Shown here: one piece after another, positions 34,239-43,286 of the stretch
Numbering within the stretch: position 1 is the first letter of the stretch
Layout of the letters: the number at the start of each line of letters is the position of its first letter
Origin: Thiocapsa roseilacustris
GTDB lineage: Bacteria > Pseudomonadota > Gammaproteobacteria > Chromatiales > Chromatiaceae
Assembly: GCF_041903755.1 (NCBI RefSeq)
Contig: NZ_JBBWVE010000016.1
Location: 62,001-126,000, forward strand
DNA: 64,000 nucleotides
Direction: 5' to 3'
Translations under genes and position numbers: made by a program
The notes under the pieces: model-generated
The model's database searches: none
Seen by the model: the letters and a program-made list of their open reading frames with translations, nothing else
Told to the model about the DNA's origin: nothing

Positions 34239-34796
34239 ATGATCGACGACATCAAGAAGGACGCTGCGGAGCGTATGGCCAAGAGCGTCGAAGCTCTGAG
34301 CCACGAGCTGGCCAAGATCCGAACCGGCCGGGCGCATCCCTCCCTATTGGACCATGTGATGGTCTCCTACTACGGTTCCGAGATGCCGATCCGTCAGGTC
34401 GCCAACGTGAGCGCGGAGGACGCGCGAACGCTTGCCGTCACGCCATGGGAGCGAAACATGGTGCAGGCGGTCGAGAAGGCGATCATGCAATCGGATCTCG
34501 GGCTCAACCCCAACACTGCGGGGACCGTCATTCGCGTTCCCATGCCCGCGCTGACCGAAGAGCGACGACGCGACCTCATCAAGGTCGCCCGCAACGAGGC
34601 CGAGCAGGCGCGGGTCGCCGTGCGCAACATTCGCCGCGACGCCAACCATGACCTCAAGGAGCTCGTGAAGGACAAGATGATTTCCGAGGACGACGAGCAC
34701 CGCGGTCAGGAGCTGGTTCAGAAGCTGACCGATCAGTACATTAAAGATGTCGATGCGGTCCTGGCGGAGAAAGAAGCGGACTTGATGTCGATCTGA
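34239..34796 (+). CDS. frr: Ribosome recycling factor
   Basis: RRF splits post-termination ribosomes together with EF-G. It is 185 residues, as usual, with the two-domain pattern: MAKSVEALSHELAKIRTGRAHPS (helix of domain I), LDHVMVSYYGSEMPIRQVANV (domain II), NPNTAGTVIRVPMPALTEERR and a final long helix with RRDANHDLKELVKDKMISEDD. It starts one base after pyrH. Confidence 0.97.
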   Translation: MIDDIKKDAAERMAKSVEALSHELAKIRTGRAHPSLLDHVMVSYYGSEMPIRQVANVSAEDARTLAVTPWERNMVQAVEKAIMQSDLGLNPNTAGTVIRVPMPALTEERRRDLIKVARNEAEQARVAVRNIRRDANHDLKELVKDKMISEDDEHRGQELVQKLTDQYIKDVDAVLAEKEADLMSI

Positions 34797-34854
34797 GGCG
34801 GGGCGGGCGATCCCGACTACGACCACCGTGGATATTGCATCGCCCGCAATCGGA

Positions 34855-35616
34855 ATGAGCGATCCGGACCCATCCGTGCCGCGGCATGTCGCCATTATCA
34901 TGGACGGCAACGGCCGCTGGGCCAAGCAGCGCGATCGTCCCCGCACGGCAGGTCATCGGGAGGGCGTGAAAAGCGTCCGCGCCGTGGTGGAGGAGAGCGT
35001 CCGACGCGGCGTCGGAACGCTGACCCTCTTCGCCTTCAGCAGCGAGAATTGGCAGCGACCGCGCTCGGAGGTCAACATCCTCATGGAGCTCTTCATGAGC
35101 GCCTTGCGCGGTGAGGTGCGACGCCTGAACGAGAACGACGTTCGGCTGCGCATCATCGGCGAGCGCCGGGCCTTCCCGGAGAAGCTCCAACGGCGGATCG
35201 CCGAGGCCGAAGAACTGACCGCAAGCAACAGATCCCTCAATCTCCAAGTGGCAGCCAATTACGGCGGACGCTGGGACATTACCACGGCCGCCCGACGGCT
35301 TGTGGAGGATGCGCTGAGCGGGGCGCTCGATCCGGATGCGATCGACGAGGATGCCCTCGCGAGCCGCCTCTCGTTCCCCGATCTCCCGGAGCCGGACTTC
35401 TTTATTCGCACCGGCGGGGAGCAGCGTCTGAGCAATTTCGTGCTGTGGCAGTCCGCATATGCCGAGCTCTATTTCACCGACCTCCTGTGGCCCGACTTCG
35501 ACGCGGCCGCGTATGGTCGAGCGCTCGAGAACTATGCGCGTCGGCAAAGGCGTTTCGGGCGGACCGGCGAGCAGGTCGAGACGCAGGCCCCGATGAGTGC
35601 CTATGGGCGGGGTTGA
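34855..35616 (+). CDS. uppS: Undecaprenyl (isoprenyl) diphosphate synthase
   Basis: UppS makes the cis-polyprenyl diphosphate that carries cell-wall precursors. From the ATG at 34855 it has 253 residues, exactly the E. coli length, with the catalytic Asp17 in RHVAIIMDGNGRWAK, then FAFSSENWQRP, LNLQVAANYGGRWDI, FFIRTGGEQRLSNFVLWQSAYAELYF (positions about 185-215) and LLWPDF. An in-frame GTG at 34828 would add nine residues. Its end overlaps the start region of cdsA. Confidence 0.95.
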   Translation: MSDPDPSVPRHVAIIMDGNGRWAKQRDRPRTAGHREGVKSVRAVVEESVRRGVGTLTLFAFSSENWQRPRSEVNILMELFMSALRGEVRRLNENDVRLRIIGERRAFPEKLQRRIAEAEELTASNRSLNLQVAANYGGRWDITTAARRLVEDALSGALDPDAIDEDALASRLSFPDLPEPDFFIRTGGEQRLSNFVLWQSAYAELYFTDLLWPDFDAAAYGRALENYARRQRRFGRTGEQVETQAPMSAYGRG

Positions 35617-36457
35617 CGTCTTGCCGGCATCCAGCGCACTGAAGCGTCGGACCATCACGGCACTGTCCTTGGTGCCGCTCGTGATCGCTGCCGTCCTTTG
35701 GCTGCCGACGCCTGCCTTCGCCTTCGTCGTGGCCGGGGTCTTGATGCTGGCGGCCGTCGAATGGTGCACCTTGGCCGGGTTGACACGGCCCATCCCGCGC
35801 ATCACCTACTCGATTGCTATCCTCTCCGCGATGGCGATCCTCTGGATCTGGCCGCAGGGTCAGCCTTGGTTTTTCGGCCTCAGTGCCGTCTGGTGGGCGG
35901 GTCAGGCGGTGGTCTTGCCTCGGGTGCGCGAGGTTCCCAGGGTCGAGGGCATGCAGTGGTCTTTGCTTGCAACCGGTCTCCTTGTGCTTGTGGGCCCTTG
36001 GGCGGCACTGATCCATCTGCACGGGCTCCCGAATACGGGACCGGTGTTCGTCCTCTTCCTGCTCTTCCTGATGTGGACGGCCGATTCCATGGCCTATTTC
36101 GTCGGCCGTGCCTGGGGTGGTGGCCGAGCAAAGCTCGCGCCGGTGCTGAGTCCGGGCAAGACGCGGGTCGGCGTCTACGGGGCGATGGCCGGGGCGGGCG
36201 CCTGCGGTCTGACGTTCGCGTGGATCCTGTCGGCAAGTGCGACGGAAACCCTCCTGATCCTGCTGGTTTGCTGCGTGTCGGTCATGATCTCGATCGTGGG
36301 GGACCTCTACGAGAGTCTCCTCAAGCGTCGCCGCGGTCTGAAGGACTCAAGTCATCTCTTGCCGGGCCACGGTGGTATGCTCGACCGAATCGACAGCCTG
36401 ACGGCAGCCGCACCCGTATTTGCCTTGGGTATCACCTTGATTGGAGTGACGACGTGA
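35603..36457 (+). CDS. cdsA: Phosphatidate cytidylyltransferase
   Basis: CdsA forms CDP-diacylglycerol, the branch point of phospholipid synthesis, in the inner membrane. The protein is about 284 residues with roughly eight membrane helices and the signature near the C terminus: SIVGDLYESLLKRRRGLKD followed by SSHLLPGHGGMLDRIDSL, containing the conserved Asp and Lys residues. The start is uncertain (GTG 35597, ATG 35603 or TTG 35621 after GGCGGGG); the first two overlap the end of uppS. The stop overlaps the dxr GTG (GTGA). Confidence 0.94.
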   Translation: MGGVDVLPASSALKRRTITALSLVPLVIAAVLWLPTPAFAFVVAGVLMLAAVEWCTLAGLTRPIPRITYSIAILSAMAILWIWPQGQPWFFGLSAVWWAGQAVVLPRVREVPRVEGMQWSLLATGLLVLVGPWAALIHLHGLPNTGPVFVLFLLFLMWTADSMAYFVGRAWGGGRAKLAPVLSPGKTRVGVYGAMAGAGACGLTFAWILSASATETLLILLVCCVSVMISIVGDLYESLLKRRRGLKDSSHLLPGHGGMLDRIDSLTAAAPVFALGITLIGVTT

Positions 36458-37641
36458 TCGGCGTAACCGTCCTTGGCTCGACCGGCTCGGTCGGCGTAAG
36501 CACCCTCGATGTCGTTGCGCGTCATCCCGAGCAGTTTCGCACGGTCGCCTTGACCGCGCATCGCGACAGCGAGCGCATGGCGGAGCAATGCCGGCGCCAC
36601 CGTCCGCAGATCGCGGTGATGGTCGAGGAGGAGGCGGCGCGGTGTTTGCTTGAGCGGCTCTCGGACATGCCGGGGCGCCCCGAGATCCTCTCGGGTGTCG
36701 AGGGCCTCGAGCAGGTCGCGACCATGCCGGAGACGGACTACGTGATGGCGGCGATCGTCGGTGCGGCGGGTCTGCCGCCCACGCTGGCCGCCGCCCGCGC
36801 TGGCAAGCGTCTGCTGCTCGCCAACAAGGAGTCCTTGGTGGTGGCCGGCGCCTTGCTCATGCGTGCCGTGGAGGAGAGCGGCGCGGAGCTGCTGCCCATC
36901 GATAGCGAGCACAACGCCATCTTCCAATGTTTGCCGCCGAACTTCTGCGATGGGTTGCCCTCGGTTGGGGTGGAGCGGATCCTGTTGACCGCCTCCGGTG
37001 GTCCGCTGCGCGAGTGGCCGATCGAGCAACTCGCGTCCGTGACCCCCGAGCAGGCGTGTGCACATCCCACCTGGGCGATGGGCCGCAAGATCTCGGTCGA
37101 CTCGGCCACCATGATGAACAAGGGCCTGGAGGTCATCGAGGCCTGTTGGCTGTTCGGGACCGACACCGACCGCATCCAGGTGGTCGTCCACCCGCAGAGC
37201 GTGATCCACTCCTTGGTGCAGTACCAGGATGGCTCCGTACTTGCCCAGCTCGGCAATCCTGATATGCGCACCCCGATCGCCCACGCGCTCGGTTGGCCGG
37301 TGCGCCTGGATGCCGGCGTTGCGCCCCTGGATCTCTTCAAGGTCGGTCAGCTGAATTTCGAAGAGCCGGATCTTGCACGCTTCCCCTGCCTCGGGCTGGC
37401 CTTCAAGGCTGCGTGTCAAGGCGGCACCGCGCCGGCGATCCTGAACGCGGCCAATGAAATCGCGGTCGCCGCCTTTCTCGACCGACGGATCGATCTTCCC
37501 GGGATTGCCGCCGTCGTGGAGGACACCCTCGGGTCCCTTCCGAACGAGGACGTCGCCGGCCAGGATCTCGCGTTCCTCTTGGACGTGGATCGGCGTGCAC
37601 GCGAGCGCGCCGAACACCTGATCCGATCGCGGGTGATTTAA
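36454..37641 (+). CDS. dxr: 1-deoxy-D-xylulose 5-phosphate reductoisomerase
   Basis: Dxr makes 2-C-methylerythritol 4-phosphate, the second step of the MEP isoprenoid path. It has 395 residues: the NADPH motif GVTVLGSTGSVGVSTLDVV, VGAAGLPPTLAAARAGKRLLLANKE (about 100-125), IDSEHNAIFQ with metal Glu, LTASGGPLR and AHPTWAMGRKISVDSATMMNKG (about 205-226). The start is GTG 36454, sharing GTGA with the cdsA stop. The stop codon TAA (37639-37641) runs straight into the repeat that fills the gap to rseP. Confidence 0.97.
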   Translation: MIGVTVLGSTGSVGVSTLDVVARHPEQFRTVALTAHRDSERMAEQCRRHRPQIAVMVEEEAARCLLERLSDMPGRPEILSGVEGLEQVATMPETDYVMAAIVGAAGLPPTLAAARAGKRLLLANKESLVVAGALLMRAVEESGAELLPIDSEHNAIFQCLPPNFCDGLPSVGVERILLTASGGPLREWPIEQLASVTPEQACAHPTWAMGRKISVDSATMMNKGLEVIEACWLFGTDTDRIQVVVHPQSVIHSLVQYQDGSVLAQLGNPDMRTPIAHALGWPVRLDAGVAPLDLFKVGQLNFEEPDLARFPCLGLAFKAACQGGTAPAILNAANEIAVAAFLDRRIDLPGIAAVVEDTLGSLPNEDVAGQDLAFLLDVDRRARERAEHLIRSRVI

Positions 37642-37829
37642 ACCGCGTCCGGATCGGCATTCAGTGGTCGTGCAACAACGTGTTGCCCGCACTACCCACG
37701 GATGTCGATGCCGACGCGGATTAAATAGCATTTAAAATTAAATGCTTAAATCGCGTCACTCCGATCGCCGTTGATGGCCGGAGCCGTTGCCCGCAACTCC
37801 TTCCTCATTCGCCACTCCGGACGCGATTT
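37640..37829. repeat. Composite inverted repeat, copy 3, filling the dxr-rseP gap
   Basis: Unit 37640-37722 (83 bp), linker 37723-37747 (25 bases) and unit 37748-37829 (82 bp). The linker is a perfect palindrome with the arms AGCATTTAA and TTAAATGCT (37727-37735, 37738-37746). In the second unit, both termini carry T where others have C (AAATCGCG and CGCGATTT), a compensated change. The left terminus overlaps the dxr stop codon and the rseP ATG begins two bases after the right terminus, so there is no other intergenic DNA and no Shine-Dalgarno outside the repeat. Confidence 0.9.
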
Positions 37830-37831
37830 AA

Positions 37832-39196
37832 ATGGATATTCTCTTTACGATCGGCTCCTTTGTCGTCGCCCTTGCGATCCTCATCGCCGTCCACGAGCTC
37901 GGGCACTTTTGGGTCGCCAGGCGTCTCGGAGTGAAGGTGCTGCGCTTCTCGATCGGTTTCGGTCGGCCCTTGCTGCGGGTTCAGCGTCATCCCGACGCGA
38001 CCGAATATGTCCTCGCGCTCATCCCCCTCGGCGGCTACGTCAAGATGCTCGACGAGCGCGAAGAGGAGGTCCCGGCGGCACAGGCGCATCTTGCCTTCAA
38101 CCGCCAAGCGCTTTGGAAGCGCTCCGCGATCGTCGTCGCCGGCCCTCTGTTCAACTTTCTTTTCGCGATCTTCGCCTACTGGGCCATCTTTATGTCCGGC
38201 GACTCCGGCTTGAGACCGATTGTCGGCGTCGTCGAGCCCCAATCGATCGCTGCCGCGGCCGGTTTTCAGTCCGGCGACGAGCTGATCCGGGTCGGCGACC
38301 GCGAGGCGGGAAGTTGGGAGACGGCCGTGATCGCGTTCGTGGGCAAATCGCTCGACGGGCGAGAGCTGGCTGTTCAGGTGCGCGACGCCTCGGGTTTCGA
38401 GATGACCCGCTGGATCCCCTCTGACGCGGTACGGAGTCTCGCCGAAGAGCCTGACCTCCTCGGACGCCTGGGCCTTTCTCCCAAACGTCCGACCTTGCCC
38501 GCCGTGATCGGCGAGCTCGCCCCAGGCGAAGCGGCCGAGGACTCAGGATTGCAGATCGGCGATCGTATCTTATCTGCCGATGGCCGCTCGATCGAAGGTT
38601 GGCAGGACTGGGTCGGCTTGGTACAGGAGCACCCGGATAAGACCTTGGCTGTCGAAATCGAGCGCGCCGACGGCGAGCGCCTTACATTGAGCATTACGCC
38701 GCGATCGACGCAGGTCGAGGGGAACACCATCGGTCGGATCGGGGCCGGTGTGCTGGTTCCGGAGGGTCTGATGGACGACTACAGCGTCGAGGTTCGCTAT
38801 GGTCCCGTCGAATCACTCGATCGGGCCGTCTCCAAGACCGTCGAGATGAGCGTGATGACGTTGCGGGTTGTCGGGCGCATGTTGATCGGCCAGGCATCGG
38901 TGGAGAATCTCAGTGGCCCCATCACGATCGCCGAGACAGCCGGGCGAACCGCGAGCTATGGATTGGAATCTTTCGTGAAATTCCTCGCAGTCGTGAGTAT
39001 CAGCCTCGGCATCCTGAACCTCCTGCCGGTGCCTATACTCGACGGTGGGCATCTGTTGTATTTTTTCATCGAGTGGGTCAAAGGCAGTCCGCTCTCCGAG
39101 GAGGCACAGATGCAGGGCCAAAAGATCGGCCTGGTTCTCCTGGCCGCCCTCATGTCGCTGGCCTTCTACTTGGATTTCGCTCGGCTATTGGGCTAG
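37832..39196 (+). CDS. rseP: Site-2 protease RseP
   Basis: RseP is an inner-membrane zinc protease that cleaves the anti-sigma factor RseA in the envelope stress response and clears signal peptides. The protein is 454 residues (E. coli 450). The zinc motif HELGH is at 21-25 in the first membrane helix. Two tandem PDZ domains follow (DSGLRPIVGVVEPQSIAAAAGF and the region around ELAPGEAAEDSGLQIGDRI), and the third metal ligand is in NLLPVPILDGGHLLYF. No ribosome binding site can be recognised upstream, because the leader is a repeat. bamA follows. Confidence 0.96.
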   Translation: MDILFTIGSFVVALAILIAVHELGHFWVARRLGVKVLRFSIGFGRPLLRVQRHPDATEYVLALIPLGGYVKMLDEREEEVPAAQAHLAFNRQALWKRSAIVVAGPLFNFLFAIFAYWAIFMSGDSGLRPIVGVVEPQSIAAAAGFQSGDELIRVGDREAGSWETAVIAFVGKSLDGRELAVQVRDASGFEMTRWIPSDAVRSLAEEPDLLGRLGLSPKRPTLPAVIGELAPGEAAEDSGLQIGDRILSADGRSIEGWQDWVGLVQEHPDKTLAVEIERADGERLTLSITPRSTQVEGNTIGRIGAGVLVPEGLMDDYSVEVRYGPVESLDRAVSKTVEMSVMTLRVVGRMLIGQASVENLSGPITIAETAGRTASYGLESFVKFLAVVSISLGILNLLPVPILDGGHLLYFFIEWVKGSPLSEEAQMQGQKIGLVLLAALMSLAFYLDFARLLG

Positions 39197-39274
39197 GCGT
39201 GGCGAATCCCTTATACTTGCGACCCTGAAACGCCGACTGCGCCGCAGACTTCGGCTTGATCGAGGGGACCTGTC

Positions 39275-41608
39275 TTGCGCGCGATACCTCTGATGCTCCG
39301 TAGCTGCGCACGTCGGCAGCTCGCTCTGATGACCCTCCTGCTCGCGATCAACATGCCGGTCGCCGCCGAGGTGTTCCAGATCGCCGACATCCGCGTGGAG
39401 GGCCTGCAGCGGATCGCACCAGGGACCGTCTTCAACTATCTTCCGGTGCAGGTCGGAGATACGGTCGGAGACGGCGTCACCGGCGGGATCATTCGCTCGC
39501 TCTACCAAACCGGCTTCTTCGACGATGTTCGCGTCGAGCGCGAGGGCAACGTCCTCGTTCTCTGGGTCCGCGAGCGACCGGCGATCGCCTCGATCGACAT
39601 TACCGGCAACCGCGACATCGACACTAAGGCGTTGACGGCTGCCTTGGCCGACATCGGGCTCAAGGAGGGACGCGTTTTCGATCGGTCGGTGCTCGATCGT
39701 ATCGAGCAGGAGCTTGAGAGGCAGTATTTCTCGCGCGGCAAGTACGGTGTGCTGATTCAGTCGACTGTCTCGCCGCTCGAGCGAAACCGCGTCGCGGTTC
39801 GCATCGAGATCACCGAGGGACTGACGGCTCGCATCAAGCAGATCAACATCATCGGCAACGAGGCATTCCCCGAAAAGGAGCTGCTTAAGCGCTTCGAGCT
39901 TGGCACGACCGGCTGGACCTCGTTCTATTCCAAGAACGACCAGTATTCCAAACAGAAACTCGCCGGAGATTTGGAGTCGCTGCGTTCCTTCTATTTGGAC
40001 CGCGGCTTTATCCGGTTCGACATCAAGTCGACGCAAGTCTCCATCAGCGCCGACAAGAAAGAGATCTATATCACCGTCGCCGTCGACGAAGGTGAGCCCT
40101 ACCGCATCAGCGACATCAAGCTCGCGGGCGAGCCATCGATCCCGGCCGAGGAGCTATTCCCTTTGATTCAGCTCAGGCGCGGGGACTTTTTCTCGCGCCG
40201 GGCGACTACCGAGAGCGCCGAGCGGATCTCGAACCTGCTCGGTGATCGCGGCTACGCCTTCGCAAATGTCAATACCATACCCGAGATCGACGAGGAGGCC
40301 CGTGAGGTCTCGGTCACCTTCTTCGTCGACCCGGGTCAGCGCGTCTATGTGCGCCGCGTCAACATGAAGGGCAATACCCGAACCCGCGACGAGGTGCTGC
40401 GGCGCGAGATGCGTCAGTTGGAATCGGCCTGGTTCTCGGCCGAGCTGGTCCGCAAGTCGCGTGAGCGACTCCAGCGTCTCGGCTACTTCGAAGATGTCAC
40501 CATCGAGACGCCCGCCGTGCCGGGTTCTGCCGATCAAGTCGATGTGGATGTGACGGTGACGGAGAAGCCTGCCGGTAATCTTTCGGCCGGCGTTGGTTAC
40601 TCCCAGTCGCAGGGTATCCTGTTCAACGCCAGCGTGACGCAGAACAACTTCCTCGGGACCGGTAAGCGCGTGTCGTTCGGGGTCAATACGAGCGAAGCGA
40701 CCCAGTTCTATCAGATTGCCTATACCAACCCCTTCTATACAGTCGACGGGATCAGTCGAGGCTTCAACGTTTCCTATCGCGAAACAAATTTCGACGAGCT
40801 GATCGGTGCGGATTACGCGACCGATGTCGGCGTGCTCGGCATGAACTTCGGTCTGCCGATTTCCGAGACCAGCCGGGCCGGACTGGGTGTGCGGTATCAG
40901 TATACGAACTTCATCGCGGGCAACACCTCCGAGTTGGCCCAACAGTTCGTCGAAGACAACGGCAACGTCTTCAACGACTTCGTTCTATCCGCCAGCTACA
41001 CGAACGACAGTCGCGACACGGCGATCTTCCCGACTCAAGGCGGTTTGCGTCTCTTGAGGGCCGACCTGACGGTTCCGGGCAGCGATCTCCAGTATTACAA
41101 GCTGACCTATCAGGAGCAGGTCTATGTCCCCTTGACCTCTCGGTTCGTGGTGTCCTTGAGCGGCGATGTTGGCTACGGCGAGGGTTACGGCGAGACCAAG
41201 TCGCTGCCGTTCTTCGAGAACTTTTACGCGGGCGGACCGCGGTCCGTGCGCGGGTATGTCGCCAACTCACTGGGCCCTCGCGAGATCGGCGATGACGATC
41301 CGGTCGGCGGTAACTTCAGGATGGCCGGTAGCCTCGAGCTATTTGTGCCGGCGCCGGGCGGACCACAGCTCAGTAAGACCTTGCGTCTCGGCGCCTTCCT
41401 GGACTTCGGCAACGTCTGGGAAACCAATAGCTCGAATCTTATCGAGCCCACCGGTTTCGATATCGGTGATCTACGTTACTCGACGGGCCTCTCGGCAACC
41501 TGGCTGTCGCCGATCGGTGCCCTTTCGATCAGTTTGGCGGCTCCGCTCAACGAAGAAGAGGGCGACGAGACCCAAGTCTTTCAGTTCGGTATCGGACAGA
41601 CCTTCTAA
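39275..41608 (+). CDS. bamA: Outer membrane protein assembly factor BamA
   Basis: BamA inserts beta-barrel proteins into the outer membrane. The protein is 777 residues: a signal peptide (LALMTLLLAINMPVAA), five POTRA domains (the first begins QIADIRVEGLQRIAPGTVF) and a C-terminal 16-stranded barrel ending FQFGIGQTF, with the terminal Phe. Family blocks include GFFDDVRVEREGN, RIEITEGLTARI, GSARSVRGY-like GGPRSVRGYVANSLGP (the loop 6 RGF/Y motif). The start is TTG 39275 with GAGGGG 8 bases upstream; the ATG 39293 is a weaker choice. skp follows after 12 bases. Confidence 0.96.
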   Translation: MRAIPLMLRSCARRQLALMTLLLAINMPVAAEVFQIADIRVEGLQRIAPGTVFNYLPVQVGDTVGDGVTGGIIRSLYQTGFFDDVRVEREGNVLVLWVRERPAIASIDITGNRDIDTKALTAALADIGLKEGRVFDRSVLDRIEQELERQYFSRGKYGVLIQSTVSPLERNRVAVRIEITEGLTARIKQINIIGNEAFPEKELLKRFELGTTGWTSFYSKNDQYSKQKLAGDLESLRSFYLDRGFIRFDIKSTQVSISADKKEIYITVAVDEGEPYRISDIKLAGEPSIPAEELFPLIQLRRGDFFSRRATTESAERISNLLGDRGYAFANVNTIPEIDEEAREVSVTFFVDPGQRVYVRRVNMKGNTRTRDEVLRREMRQLESAWFSAELVRKSRERLQRLGYFEDVTIETPAVPGSADQVDVDVTVTEKPAGNLSAGVGYSQSQGILFNASVTQNNFLGTGKRVSFGVNTSEATQFYQIAYTNPFYTVDGISRGFNVSYRETNFDELIGADYATDVGVLGMNFGLPISETSRAGLGVRYQYTNFIAGNTSELAQQFVEDNGNVFNDFVLSASYTNDSRDTAIFPTQGGLRLLRADLTVPGSDLQYYKLTYQEQVYVPLTSRFVVSLSGDVGYGEGYGETKSLPFFENFYAGGPRSVRGYVANSLGPREIGDDDPVGGNFRMAGSLELFVPAPGGPQLSKTLRLGAFLDFGNVWETNSSNLIEPTGFDIGDLRYSTGLSATWLSPIGALSISLAAPLNEEEGDETQVFQFGIGQTF

Positions 41609-41620
41609 AGGAGTCAATGC

Positions 41621-42136
41621 GTGAGGCTGGCTGTTCTTTGGTTGTCGACGATCGCGTTGGTCCCGGTGTCGAGCCTCGTGCTCGCATCGGATTACCGGAT
41701 CGCAGTCGTCGACCCCAACACTGTCGTCGAGCAGTCGCCGCAGTACGAGGCCGCACGGGCCGCACTTCAGCGGGAAGTCGAAGACCGGGAGCGTATTCTC
41801 CGCGAGCAGCAGGAGCAGATCTCTGCGCTGCAAGGCCGCTTGGAGCGCGAAGGTGCCTTGATGAGCGAGAGCGAGATTCAGCGCCTGCAGAACGATATTC
41901 GAAGTCGAACCCGGAAGCTCAAGTATGCGAGAGACGAATTTCAGGAAGACTTCGCGTTGCGTCAGAACGAGCTTCGCACCAAGCTCGCCCTGCAGGTTCG
42001 CGAGGTGATCGTCGAGGTCGCCAAGGAGGAGAAGATCGATCTCGTCATCAGTGAAGGGCTGGTTTACTTCAGTCCACGCATCGATATCTCGGCGCAAGTC
42101 ATCGAGCGACTTAAACAGGAGTTTGGCGACAAGTGA
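41621..42136 (+). CDS. skp: Periplasmic chaperone Skp (OmpH)
   Basis: Skp carries unfolded outer membrane proteins across the periplasm to the BAM complex. The 171-residue protein has a signal peptide ending near VSSLVLAS, a short N-terminal beta strand (DYRIAVVDPNTVVEQSPQYE) and a long coiled-coil tentacle of charged heptads (about 45-125) before the C-terminal LVISEGLVYFSPRIDIS. It starts with GTG 41621, with AAGGAG upstream, 12 bases after bamA. The order bamA-skp-lpxD-fabZ-lpxA-lpxB is conserved. Confidence 0.93.
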   Translation: MRLAVLWLSTIALVPVSSLVLASDYRIAVVDPNTVVEQSPQYEAARAALQREVEDRERILREQQEQISALQGRLEREGALMSESEIQRLQNDIRSRTRKLKYARDEFQEDFALRQNELRTKLALQVREVIVEVAKEEKIDLVISEGLVYFSPRIDISAQVIERLKQEFGDK

Positions 42137-42175
42137 CGATTCCGTCGGCACCAATTCGGCGCGGTTGGTGACGCC

Positions 42176-43222
42176 TTGGAGATCTCGCTCGGCGAATTGG
42201 CGGACCGTTTGGCTGCTCCATTGCGGGGCGACCGCGATGCGCGCGTCTGCCGTATCGCGTCGCTGATGTCGGCCGACTCAACCGGCCTCAGCTTCCTCGG
42301 CGATGGGCGTTTCCGACGCCATCTCGAACACACTCGGGCGGGCTGCGTGATTCTCTCGGACGCCGACGCCGATGCTTGTCGGGTGCCGGTCCTGCTGAGC
42401 GACAACCCTTACCTGACGTTTGCGATGGCGGCCAGGATTCTATACCCGCAACCGGCGATCGTCGGCGGCATCCATCGGAGTGCCGTCTTGGATCCGACGG
42501 CACGGGTCGACCCGACGGCATGGGTCGGTCCGACCTGTGTTCTGGAGGCCGGCGTGGTTGTCGGTCCACGCGTGTTTCTCGGACCCGGTTGTATCCTCGG
42601 CGAAGGGGTCCGGATCGGCGAGGAGAGTCGGTTGGTGGCGCGCGTCACGCTCTGCTCGGGCACGCTCGTCGGCAAACGCGCACTCCTGCACCCAGGCAGC
42701 GTGATCGGGCGGGACGGCTTCGGTTTCGCGCGCGACGGCGATCGGTGGGTGCGTATCCCGCAGGTCGGGCGTGCGATCCTGGGCGATGATGTCGAGATCG
42801 GCGCCAACACGACGGTCGATCGCGGTGCGATCGGCGATACCCTGATCGGCGACGGGGTTAAGCTGGATAACCATATCCAGATCGGTCACAACGTCGAGAT
42901 CGGCGAGAATTCGGCGGTGGCCGCGAACACCGGCATCTCGGGATCGACCCGAATCGGTCGAAACTGCACCATCGCGGGCGCCGTCGGGATGGCGGGTCAT
43001 TTGGAGATCGGCGATGGCGTCCACTTTACTGGAATGGCCATGGTCACCCGATCGGTTTCGGAGCCCGGCTCCTACAGCAGCGGGATTCCGGCCATGCCAA
43101 GCGCGGATTGGCGACGCAACGTGGCTCGGTTCAGGCGTCTGGACGAGCTTGCGCGACGCATCAAACAACTAGAGACACGTATCGATACAATGAACGAAAC
43201 AATTGGGCGGGAGGCTACCTAG
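42176..43222 (+). CDS. lpxD: UDP-3-O-(3-hydroxyacyl)glucosamine N-acyltransferase
   Basis: LpxD adds the second acyl chain in lipid A synthesis. The 348-residue protein has the N-terminal uridine-binding domain (ISLGELADRLAAPLRGD), a left-handed beta-helix of hexad repeats, and the catalytic-type His of KLDNHIQIGHNVEIGENS. GRDGFGFARDGDRWVRIPQVGR is a family block spanning 22 residues near 180-201. The C-terminal helix carries DELARRIKQLETRI. I chose the TTG at 42176, 39 bases after skp; its ribosome binding site is weak. Confidence 0.93.
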   Translation: MEISLGELADRLAAPLRGDRDARVCRIASLMSADSTGLSFLGDGRFRRHLEHTRAGCVILSDADADACRVPVLLSDNPYLTFAMAARILYPQPAIVGGIHRSAVLDPTARVDPTAWVGPTCVLEAGVVVGPRVFLGPGCILGEGVRIGEESRLVARVTLCSGTLVGKRALLHPGSVIGRDGFGFARDGDRWVRIPQVGRAILGDDVEIGANTTVDRGAIGDTLIGDGVKLDNHIQIGHNVEIGENSAVAANTGISGSTRIGRNCTIAGAVGMAGHLEIGDGVHFTGMAMVTRSVSEPGSYSSGIPAMPSADWRRNVARFRRLDELARRIKQLETRIDTMNETIGREAT

Positions 43223-43286
43223 CATGGAGGGATCGAATCCCACGCCGACGGATTCTGGTTTGCGTCTTGACCGCTCGGAGGACGTT

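Noticed and set aside
35698..36453. A fused 647-codon reading through cdsA into dxr
   Set aside because: The upstream part is out of frame with cdsA's clear coding sequence; Dxr homology starts exactly at the GTG at 36454.
39784..39800. AAACCGCGTCGCGGTTC inside bamA, like two repeat termini back to back
   Set aside because: It lies in a conserved coding stretch (ERNRVAVRIEITEG), lacks the unit length and the head extension, and is short enough to arise by chance in GC-rich DNA.
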